A stretch of DNA of 24,068 nt, taken from a virus. Numbering within the stretch: the first letter of the stretch is position 1; every line of letters starts with the position of its first letter. The notes beneath the pieces were generated by a model. The model was not told the DNA's origin. It did no database searches and saw only the letters and a program-made list of their open reading frames with translations. The translations under genes were made by a program, and so were the position numbers. Shown here in pieces: positions 1 to 6,865 of this stretch. The stretch lies in IMG/VR virus record IMGVR_UViG_3300043425_000361, positions 1-24,068 of that record. One strand, given 5' to 3'.

Positions 1-1
1 G

Positions 2-991
2 TTTGATCCAATGCTGGTGCGCTGGTCAGACCAAGAAAACCCATATGAATGGGTGCCAGCAGTAACTAATCAGTCAGGCGAATTTAGACTTTCTAACGGC
101 TCGTACATTATGACCGCCGAAGCCACTCGCCAAGAGATTTTAGTTTGGACGGATTCTGCTATTTATTCGATGCAGTATCTTGGGCCACCTTATGTTTGGG
201 GCTTTCAAATCCTGATGGACAACATCTCCATCATGTCACCTAATGCTGCTATTACGGTAAATAACGTCACCTACTGGATGGGTGTGGATAAGTTCTATAT
301 TTATTCTGGTCGGGTAGAAACTCTGCCTTGCTCGCTTTGGCAATATACCTTTGAAGATATAAACCGGGACCAAGCCTTCCAAGTATTTGCTGGCTCTAAC
401 GAAGGATACAACGAGATCTGGTGGTTCTATTGCTCTCAAGGAAGCAACACTGTAGATAAATACATTATTTATAACTACGTAGAGCGTGTTTGGTCTTACG
501 GTACGATGGCTCGCACTGCTTGGCTAGATTCTGGCATTCGCCCATACCCCATGGCTGCTGACTACAACAACCGCATTTTGTATCACGAGTCCGCCGTTGA
601 CGATGTATCTGGACTTGAACCGGTGCCTATTGTGTCCTACGTTCAGTCTTCTGACTTTGATATTGGTGATGGACATAACTTTGGGTTCGTATGGCGTATT
701 CTGCCTGATATCAATTTTAACGGCTCTAACGTCAATAACCCCTATGTAACGATGCAGGTCAAGCCTCGTAGAAATTCAGGCACTCCCTATGGCACGGCAG
801 ATGACCCAGAAGTAATTAGTGCAGACGACTTTTCAGGTGCACCTGTGTATAACATTCAAGAGTTTACTGGGCAGGTCTATACCCGCCTGCGTGGTCGTCA
901 GTTAGCGTTTCGTATTTATTCAGACAGTTTAGGTGTGGCTTGGCAGTTAGGTAGTCCACGAATTGATATTCGTAACGACGGAAGACGTTAA
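2..991 (+). CDS. Head-to-tail connector / packaged-DNA stabilisation protein (gp10-like), 5' truncated
   Basis: The frame is open to the left edge (Phe-Asp-Pro precede the first ATG at 11), so only the C-terminal ~330 residues are visible and the true start lies outside the window. The opening text VRWSDQENPYEWVP, followed by a TRQEILVWTDSAIYSMQYLGPP stretch (visible residues ~40-60), resembles the repeat-rich beta proteins annotated in many podoviruses as packaged DNA stabilisation or tail accessory factors (P22 gp10-like). That role, closing the portal and joining the tail, is family knowledge recalled from similarity of style rather than a search. Many aromatic and beta-strand-like segments fit a beta-propeller-like fold. 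The TAA stop shares one base with the next ATG (TAATG), so translation is coupled to the downstream virion gene. A tail tube or tail-associated protein is the alternative. Confidence 0.7.
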   Translation, partial: FDPMLVRWSDQENPYEWVPAVTNQSGEFRLSNGSYIMTAEATRQEILVWTDSAIYSMQYLGPPYVWGFQILMDNISIMSPNAAITVNNVTYWMGVDKFYIYSGRVETLPCSLWQYTFEDINRDQAFQVFAGSNEGYNEIWWFYCSQGSNTVDKYIIYNYVERVWSYGTMARTAWLDSGIRPYPMAADYNNRILYHESAVDDVSGLEPVPIVSYVQSSDFDIGDGHNFGFVWRILPDINFNGSNVNNPYVTMQVKPRRNSGTPYGTADDPEVISADDFSGAPVYNIQEFTGQVYTRLRGRQLAFRIYSDSLGVAWQLGSPRIDIRNDGRR

Positions 992-1869
992 TGGCAGTCA
1001 ACCCACAAATTAAGACTTTAGATCTTAGACCGCCAAAAGCGCCTAACTTACTGATTGCGCCCATTGCTTATAGTCAACTCTACCAAGACCAGCTTTTAAA
1101 TGCCCTACGTCTGTACTTTAATCAGATCGATAATTTTGCTCAGCCATTTAGTTCCAATACAGGCGGTGGCTTTTTAAAGTTTCCAAACGGTGCGTTTTCT
1201 CAAGATGGATATACAACATTAACTAACGCCATACCAAACAGCTCTTCAACCGCAGATATTGTTGTAGCATCAACCGCTAACTTTGCGTCCGCTGGGGCCC
1301 TTATTATTGAAGAAGAAATAGTTACTTATACAGGCAAGACTGCCACCTCGTTTACAGGAATCACCCGATCACAGTACGGCTCTAGCGGTTCATCCCATAG
1401 CGCTGGGGTTTATGTTTCAGAAGCTCAGGGTGTAGCGTCTGCAAGTACGGCTTTAGCTATTCCATTTGATACGACAGATGCTAGCAACCAAGTAGCTTTA
1501 GATCCACTAGACAACACTAAAATTGTCTTTACTGTGGCTGGATACTACAACATTCAATTTAGCGTCCAACTTATAAATGCAACAAGTTCAGTAGATAACG
1601 TAGTCCTTTGGTTTAGAAAGAACACTAGCGATATACCGCAAACAGGCGGTGTCGTGTCAATTCCATCAAAACACGCTGGCGGTATAGGTGCTGCAATTAT
1701 TTCTTGGAATCTAGTGGTGGCGGTAAATGCTGGGGATAACATCCAGTTGATGATGGCTTCAGACTCAGGAAATACGGTGGCGGCTACATACCCTCCTGGA
1801 ACAAGCCCGACACACCCTGCATCACCATCTGTAATCCTTACTGCAACGTTTGTTTCGGCGTTATATTAA
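991..1869 (+). CDS. Virion protein with C1q/TNF-like jelly-roll C-terminus
   Basis: A 292-residue protein whose start ATG overlaps the previous stop codon. The N-terminal ~50 residues are helical and end in a hydrophobic amphipathic stretch (LLNALRLYFNQIDNF), probably an attachment region to the virion. Residues ~75-145 form a Ser/Thr/Ala-rich beta domain with an ADIVVASTANFASAG-type motif common in phage tail proteins. Residues ~154-292 read like a C1q-type jelly roll: a GYYNIQFSVQL strand, then VVLWFRKN, then a GDNIQLMM strand and a final VILTATFVSALY strand. Such trimeric domains in phages decorate capsids or form fibre heads. I infer a structural, possibly receptor-binding or decoration role. 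No catalytic motif is seen. Confidence 0.75.
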   Translation: MAVNPQIKTLDLRPPKAPNLLIAPIAYSQLYQDQLLNALRLYFNQIDNFAQPFSSNTGGGFLKFPNGAFSQDGYTTLTNAIPNSSSTADIVVASTANFASAGALIIEEEIVTYTGKTATSFTGITRSQYGSSGSSHSAGVYVSEAQGVASASTALAIPFDTTDASNQVALDPLDNTKIVFTVAGYYNIQFSVQLINATSSVDNVVLWFRKNTSDIPQTGGVVSIPSKHAGGIGAAIISWNLVVAVNAGDNIQLMMASDSGNTVAATYPPGTSPTHPASPSVILTATFVSALY

Positions 1870-1905
1870 TGATAAAGTACTGTTTAAATTAGGCGAGGTA
1901 TATCT

Positions 1906-3291
1906 ATGGGAACCGGTGTAGGCGAGGCAATGTTAATTGGTGCTGCTGTCGGAGCTACGGCAGGTGGTGCTGGTGCGGCTATTCAAGGTGGAGACCCACT
2001 TAAAGGTGCGCTTACTGGTGGTGCCCTGGGTGCCGTTGGTGGCGGTCTAGGTGCTGGTTTCGGTGCTGCTGGTGGTACGGCGGCTGGTGGTACTTCTGGG
2101 GCTACGGCTGGTGGAGCTAGTGGTGCGGCTGGGGGTGCGGCTGGGGGTGCGGCTGGGGGCGCTGCTGGTGGAGCTGCGGGCGGTGCTAGTAGTGGTCTAT
2201 ACGGAGGTTTAAGTAGTGCTGGTACAGGTGCTGTTGGTGGCGGCGCAGGGTTTGGCGGCGTTTTAGGGGGTACTGGCACGGGTACGTTAGGTGGTGCTGC
2301 AGCAGGTACTGGTAGTGGCATATATAGTGGTCTTGCGGTTCCTAGTTCTGGTGCTTTAGGTAGTTCCACTGGAATTATCGGAGGTACAGGCGCCGGTGCT
2401 GCAACTACTCCAGTTACTAATATTCTTGGCTATACGGCGGGAAGTCCTGGTTATTTATCTAATACCCAACTAGGTATGATTGGCGGAGGGAATCTTCTTA
2501 GTGGAATGATGCAAGCCGAGCGTAATCAATTTGGTGTACCCGGTGAAGAAGACTATATAAGCTCTTTTGATCCGTCTAAATTCCAGCGTTCCACCCCTAC
2601 ATATGCCCCTGAAAGCGTATATCGTCCAGAGTATAGAGACTATACAACCGCTGCTGAAGGCGGCATTATGCGACTAGCTAACGGTGGTCCAGTCGAGCGT
2701 ATGTCCATGATGAACACCGCTATGAACCCGCAGGGTGGCTTATACCCACAAGGGATGATTGATAAGACCCAATATGCTACCCCCACCCAGCGTCCAGTAA
2801 GTTCTGAGCTAATGGAAACCGAGCCAGCCTATCAACGGTCCAACCCCATGTTGATGGCGGAAGGTGGTATTGCCGATATAGTCGAAGCGGCTAAGGCCCA
2901 AGGGTTAACCCTAGATGCCTACCAAAATATATATGGTCGTGGAAATGCCATTATTGAGATGGAAAAACGCCTAAAAGAGGGCAAACCAATGACGATGGCT
3001 GATGGTGGTATTTCTTCTCTAGGAGGGTACTCAGATGGTGGCAGGATGCTTAAAGGCCCTGGCGATGGGATGTCTGACTCTATACCTGGCGTTATTGGTG
3101 GAAAACAACCTGCTCGTTTGGCTGATGGGGAGTTTGTGGTCCCAGCGGATGTAGTTAGTCATTTAGGTAACGGCTCTACGGATGCTGGTGCTAAACAGCT
3201 ATATTCGATGATGGACAAGGTTCGCAAGGCTCGTACAGGTAAAAAAGCGCAGGGCAAACAGATTAACCCACGTAAGTACGTACCTGCATGA
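1906..3291 (+). CDS. Glycine-zipper virion protein with conserved ADGEFVVPADVV C-terminal motif
   Basis: A 461-residue protein. Residues ~1-165 are almost pure Gly/Ala with small hydrophobics (GEAMLIGAAVGATAGG and onward), a glycine-zipper pattern typical of membrane-inserting or pore-forming segments. A run of AAGG units comes from a tandem 12-bp DNA repeat. The middle carries EGGI/NGGP/ADGGI motifs near residues ~250-370. The C-terminus holds SDSIPGVIGGKQPARLADG followed by EFVVPADVVSHLGNGS and a helical LYSMMDKVRKAR end. I recall this block in many environmental phage tail-region proteins. A tail-tip or ejected membrane-spanning role is inference. The start follows a 36-base gap with a GAGG ribosome site 9 bases upstream. 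The stop overlaps the next start (ATGA). Confidence 0.75.
   Translation: MGTGVGEAMLIGAAVGATAGGAGAAIQGGDPLKGALTGGALGAVGGGLGAGFGAAGGTAAGGTSGATAGGASGAAGGAAGGAAGGAAGGAAGGASSGLYGGLSSAGTGAVGGGAGFGGVLGGTGTGTLGGAAAGTGSGIYSGLAVPSSGALGSSTGIIGGTGAGAATTPVTNILGYTAGSPGYLSNTQLGMIGGGNLLSGMMQAERNQFGVPGEEDYISSFDPSKFQRSTPTYAPESVYRPEYRDYTTAAEGGIMRLANGGPVERMSMMNTAMNPQGGLYPQGMIDKTQYATPTQRPVSSELMETEPAYQRSNPMLMAEGGIADIVEAAKAQGLTLDAYQNIYGRGNAIIEMEKRLKEGKPMTMADGGISSLGGYSDGGRMLKGPGDGMSDSIPGVIGGKQPARLADGEFVVPADVVSHLGNGSTDAGAKQLYSMMDKVRKARTGKKAQGKQINPRKYVPA
2122..2181 (+). repeat. Tandem 12-bp repeat encoding Ala/Gly units
   Basis: Three perfect copies of GGTGCGGCTGGG lie at 2122-2133, 2134-2145 and 2146-2157, followed by two degenerate copies to about 2181. 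Each unit encodes Gly-Ala-Ala-Gly, so gain or loss of a unit keeps the reading frame and only changes the length of the glycine-zipper segment. The wider region 1906-2400 is rich in related GGTGCT/GGTGGT words. Confidence 0.9.
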
Positions 3292-3719
3292 ATTTAAGAG
3301 TTCAGCCAGTTGGTATCGATTACATCGTACAGACTTGGCCTTTTGTAGAAACATATTTGAAGGAGGCGTTAGAAAAAGGAGAACCGGTACCCGAGTGGAG
3401 TGATAACTATGACCTTTCCCATGTTCAAGGTTTTTTGACTTCGGGCTTATGGACGTTGTTAGTTGCTACAGATGATAGTAACCAAATCCACGGTGCAGCA
3501 ACGGTATCGTTTGCTAATTATCCGAAAAACAGGGTAGCTTTTATAACGCTTATTGGTGGAAAATTAATATCAAATCAGGATACGTTTGCACAGATGAGCA
3601 ACATATTAAGACACGCTGGAGCAACAAAGATTCAAGGAATGGCTCGTCCCGCTATAGCCAGATTGTGGAAACGGTATGGGTTTGAAGAACGCACTACTTT
3701 AGTGGAAGTAAAACTATGA
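3288..3719 (+). CDS. GNAT-fold virion-associated protein (T7 gp13-like position)
   Basis: A 143-residue protein whose C-terminus has the acetyltransferase-like pattern ARLWKRYGFEERTTLVEV, preceded by a beta strand with GAATVSF and a FITLIGG segment. These fit a GNAT fold. The usual acetyl-CoA pyrophosphate loop (Q/RxxGxG/A) is not visible after the central strand, so the protein may be non-catalytic. In T7-like phages a GNAT-like protein (gp13, Pfam DUF2833 family) sits just upstream of the internal core genes and is needed for virion morphogenesis. This gene has the equivalent place, before the transglycosylase and the giant ejection protein. Both ends overlap neighbours by four bases (ATGA), implying translational coupling. 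The true substrate, if any, is unknown. Confidence 0.72.
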   Translation: MNLRVQPVGIDYIVQTWPFVETYLKEALEKGEPVPEWSDNYDLSHVQGFLTSGLWTLLVATDDSNQIHGAATVSFANYPKNRVAFITLIGGKLISNQDTFAQMSNILRHAGATKIQGMARPAIARLWKRYGFEERTTLVEVKL

Positions 3720-4891
3720 GCATATTACGATACAAACAGAAGCTTTTGCCTTACGGCAATCCCATGGGTGGTGGCTCAGGTGGAGGTGGTGGCGGTCCAA
3801 CCCAAAGCACTACGGTTACTTCTAATATTCCAGAATACGCCAAACCTTATGTAGAAACAATGTTGGGCGCTGCTCAAAAGCAAGCTTATAAATATGACGA
3901 TGCTGGCAATATTGTAGGATTTCAACCTTATATTCCATATGGAGCCACAGTAGGTCCTGGTGGAGAAATTACTAATACTGCGCAAGAACAAGCTCAGGCT
4001 GCGGTAGCAGGGTTTTCCCCAATGCAAGAGCAAGCCTTTAGGCAAGTTGCAGGTATGCGGGTTCCTGGGCAATACGGTATTGGTTCTATGTATGCTGGTG
4101 CTGGTGGGATGGGTGCTGCAAATATTGCGCAACAAGCTGCTGGTATTGGCGGTCAGTACTACGGCTTGGCTACTAGTCCTTTTGCCCAACAAGCATTTAT
4201 GTCGCCATATATGCAGAATGTGGTTGACGTACAAAAAACAGAAGCTATTCGTGACTTTGGAAAGATGATGCCCGGGTTACAAGCGCAAGCTACCCGTCAA
4301 GGAGCTTTTGGTGGTAGTCGTCAGGCTATTGAAGCGGCTGAAGCCCGTCGCAATTTAGGCACACAACTAGGGCAAATCCAAGCAACAGGCTCACAAAAAG
4401 CTTTTGAAGATGCACAACGCCAGATGCAGTTTGGCGCTAATTTAGGTCTTCAAGGTTATGGCACTGCTTTGCAAGGTACAGGTCAATTAACATCTGCTGG
4501 TAGAACTTTGGCTGATATTGGCGGGGCTCAACTACAAGCACAGCAAGGCATTATTGGTCTACAAACCCAAGCCGGTGCACAGCAGCAGGCTCTTGAGCAG
4601 CAACGCATTAATCAAGCTATTCAAAACTACGCTCTCCAACAACAGTATCCACAACTACAGTTGTCTACAATGAGCAGTTTGCTGCGTGGTCTACCATTAC
4701 AACAAGCTACAACTCAGCAGTATCAAGCGCCTCCAAGCGCTATTTCACAAATTGCTGGACTAGGCACGGCTGGTATCGGGGCATATGGCTTAGGTCGTGC
4801 AGCAGGAGTATTTAAGCGAGGTGGTGAGGTCGAGTCTTCTGATGGCTTGGCTGAGCTAGGACTCTACAACGCTATGAGCAAGGCAGGTTAA
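3716..4891 (+). CDS. Gln/Gly/Ala-rich internal or tail virion protein
   Basis: A 391-residue protein of low complexity. A poly-Gly stretch near residues 18-28 is followed by a VTSNIPEYAKPYVETML segment and a PYIPYGATVGP segment. A long helical Gln/Ala/Gly region (residues ~90-330) carries the motif LQAQATRQGAFGGSRQAIEA. The C-terminus has a small Gly/Ala hydrophobic patch (IAGLGTAGIGAYGLG) followed by FKRGGEV. I recall proteins of this build next to the transglycosylase gene in many uncultured podoviruses, where they are presumed internal core or tail proteins. The exact function is unknown. The start overlaps the previous stop (ATGA) and the next gene starts two bases after its stop. The extreme Gln content and helicity suggest a needle or scaffold-like assembly. 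Confidence 0.7.
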   Translation: MSILRYKQKLLPYGNPMGGGSGGGGGGPTQSTTVTSNIPEYAKPYVETMLGAAQKQAYKYDDAGNIVGFQPYIPYGATVGPGGEITNTAQEQAQAAVAGFSPMQEQAFRQVAGMRVPGQYGIGSMYAGAGGMGAANIAQQAAGIGGQYYGLATSPFAQQAFMSPYMQNVVDVQKTEAIRDFGKMMPGLQAQATRQGAFGGSRQAIEAAEARRNLGTQLGQIQATGSQKAFEDAQRQMQFGANLGLQGYGTALQGTGQLTSAGRTLADIGGAQLQAQQGIIGLQTQAGAQQQALEQQRINQAIQNYALQQQYPQLQLSTMSSLLRGLPLQQATTQQYQAPPSAISQIAGLGTAGIGAYGLGRAAGVFKRGGEVESSDGLAELGLYNAMSKAG

Positions 4892-4892
4892 T

Positions 4893-6863
4893 ATGATTGG
4901 TAGCTTAATGAGCCGGATGGCGGATGCCGAGAAATTATCCGTAGCGCAACTAAATCAAGCGGTCAAAAACGGCACAATTCCAGCCTATGTAGGCGTGCCC
5001 TTAATTCAAGAAAAATTGAAAGCGGAACAAGCTGCCAAAGCCATGGTAGCTCAAACTCAAGCCCAGCCCCCGATTGCTCGTCAGGTTATGGAGCAAGCAG
5101 ATGTAATGTCTGGCTTAGAGAAGCTACGCTCTAATCTCCCTGAAGAAGGCTTTGCAGGCGGTGGCATCGTTGCTTTTGCCGAGGGGGGAGAAACAGAACC
5201 AACTCAACCCACAATGAGTATTGCTCCTCCAAAAGGATATACGTTTGACCAAGCTACTGGTCAATACGATCCAGTAAATCAAGGTGGTAGTGCTGGGTTA
5301 CTAGCGATGCTTAGGGGAGAAGAAGGTCCGATAGCTAGACTTAGAGAACTTATGCAGGGTCGTAGGGGATACGCCGAAGGTGGTGTAACTACCCCTGATG
5401 AGGACGAGGACGAAGAAAAGAATTTAATGGGTCGCTTAATGGCTGGGCTTGCAAGCGCTAAAGCTAGCATGCCTGAAAGCTACGAAGCAGAACTAGCTAA
5501 AAAAGGTCAGACCCCAGCTAGCGCCCGCAAGTTGATGATTGAAGGTCCTAAGAAGGGCGACTATGTCATGCCCCCATTAGATAGCCAAAGACCTAGCCCA
5601 ACCAGAGGTGGGCATAAATACGAAGACATAGTTATTGCAGAAGCGCAGCGTATTGGGCTTGATCCTGGTATGGCACTGCACGTCCTCTATAAAGAAACTG
5701 GTAATTTAAAGAATCCTGAGTCTGCTCGTTCTAAGGCAGGTGCTTTGGGTGTGATGCAGTTAATGCCTAAGACTGCCAAGAGCCTTGGTGTAGACCCGCT
5801 CAACCCAGAAGAAAACATCCGTGGTGGGGTAATGTACCTCAAGCAGATGTACGACAAGTATCAAGATCCAACACTAGCTTATGCTGCTTATAACGCAGGT
5901 CCTGGTCGGGTAGATAAAGCTTTACGTAGTGGGCAAGGTATTGCTGCTTTGCCTCGTGAAACACAAAACTATATTCGCATGGCCGGGGGCGGCATTGTTG
6001 CTTTCCAGAATACTGGGCTAGTTAGCAGTTCTATGCCTGAAGTAGATTTTGAAGCCACTGATCCTATGACTGGTATGCCCTATGCAATACAAAGTCCGTT
6101 TGAGGCGGTTGGGCGTTCGGCTAGAGGTGGCAAATCTATTCAAGAGTATTACAAAGAAAAAACACCAGAGAAGAAAACAGAAACTGGAGCCCCTGCTGTA
6201 CCAACCGTAAAAACTTCAACCGACGAAGATAGCGGACCATATATTGGTGGGCAAGCACCTGCTGCCGCTGCACCTGCTCCAGAGCCATACAAAGAACCCC
6301 CTGCGGATAGTGGGTTGGCAAGTATTAAGAACCTGCTCAAACAACGTATGGAAGAGTCTGGCAAGCAAAAACGCATCGATGCTTATTTATCCCTACTCCA
6401 AGCTGGTCTTGGCATGATGGGTGGTACTTCGCCGTTTGCTGCTGCTAATATTGGTCAAGGTGCGGCTCAAGGTGTTGCTGCTCAGATGGCTGCTCGCAAG
6501 TCTCAGGTTGCTGATGAAAACGCAATCCTTACAGGTCAGCTTGGCCTATCCCGTGCAGAACTTTACGACAAGATGCGTCGTGATGCATTGCGGCAAAAAG
6601 CAGAAGAAGCCACTGCTTTAGGTAGATACCGTGAGGGTCAATTAAAAGTTGGAGAACAAAAAGCTCTAGCGCAGCAGTCTAAAAACTATTTAACCGCACA
6701 AAAACAGTTTGTGGATCAAGGCGGTCGTTCAGATTTACAAAAAGAGTTTTCAGATAAGTACGGAAAGAATTGGAAAGTAGACCCTAGACTTCAGTTTTCC
6801 TATAATCAAATGGAACGTCAACGTATTAGAGACTTAATGACAATTGGCTCCGGTGAAGACTAA
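4893..6863 (+). CDS. Internal virion protein with lytic transglycosylase (SLT) domain
   Basis: A 656-residue protein with a clear soluble lytic transglycosylase domain at residues ~243-361. The catalytic glutamate is E268 in YKETGN, followed by the GALGVMQLMPKTA signature and the AYAAYNAGPGRV motif. The domain would cleave peptidoglycan glycan strands so the ejected DNA or tail can cross the cell wall, the job of T7 gp16 and similar proteins. Two identical octapeptides, AGGGIVAF, sit at residues 88-95 and 364-371 and bracket the domain. An acidic run (DEDEDEE) lies near residue 170. The C-terminal half is Ala/Pro-rich then helical and charged (residues ~440-650), suiting a structural arm. It is packed between two other ejection-type genes. 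Confidence 0.9.
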   Translation: MIGSLMSRMADAEKLSVAQLNQAVKNGTIPAYVGVPLIQEKLKAEQAAKAMVAQTQAQPPIARQVMEQADVMSGLEKLRSNLPEEGFAGGGIVAFAEGGETEPTQPTMSIAPPKGYTFDQATGQYDPVNQGGSAGLLAMLRGEEGPIARLRELMQGRRGYAEGGVTTPDEDEDEEKNLMGRLMAGLASAKASMPESYEAELAKKGQTPASARKLMIEGPKKGDYVMPPLDSQRPSPTRGGHKYEDIVIAEAQRIGLDPGMALHVLYKETGNLKNPESARSKAGALGVMQLMPKTAKSLGVDPLNPEENIRGGVMYLKQMYDKYQDPTLAYAAYNAGPGRVDKALRSGQGIAALPRETQNYIRMAGGGIVAFQNTGLVSSSMPEVDFEATDPMTGMPYAIQSPFEAVGRSARGGKSIQEYYKEKTPEKKTETGAPAVPTVKTSTDEDSGPYIGGQAPAAAAPAPEPYKEPPADSGLASIKNLLKQRMEESGKQKRIDAYLSLLQAGLGMMGGTSPFAAANIGQGAAQGVAAQMAARKSQVADENAILTGQLGLSRAELYDKMRRDALRQKAEEATALGRYREGQLKVGEQKALAQQSKNYLTAQKQFVDQGGRSDLQKEFSDKYGKNWKVDPRLQFSYNQMERQRIRDLMTIGSGED

Positions 6864-6865
6864 AC

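Noticed and set aside
1983-2369. 128-codon proline-rich frame on the - strand
   Set aside because: It is the reverse-complement reading of the GGTGCT/GGTGGT-rich zipper region, which always gives Pro/Ala strings. No ribosome site is seen and it opposes a well-supported gene.
4047-4268. 73-codon hydrophobic frame inside the Gln-rich virion gene
   Set aside because: It starts at TTG with no ribosome site. The Leu/Val content is what a shifted reading of Gln/Gly/Ala codons produces.
6421-6621. 66-codon Leu/Arg-rich frame inside the transglycosylase gene
   Set aside because: It has no good ribosome site, and its composition is explained by frame-shifted Ala/Gln codons; unlike 8646-8837 it has no folded-looking pattern.
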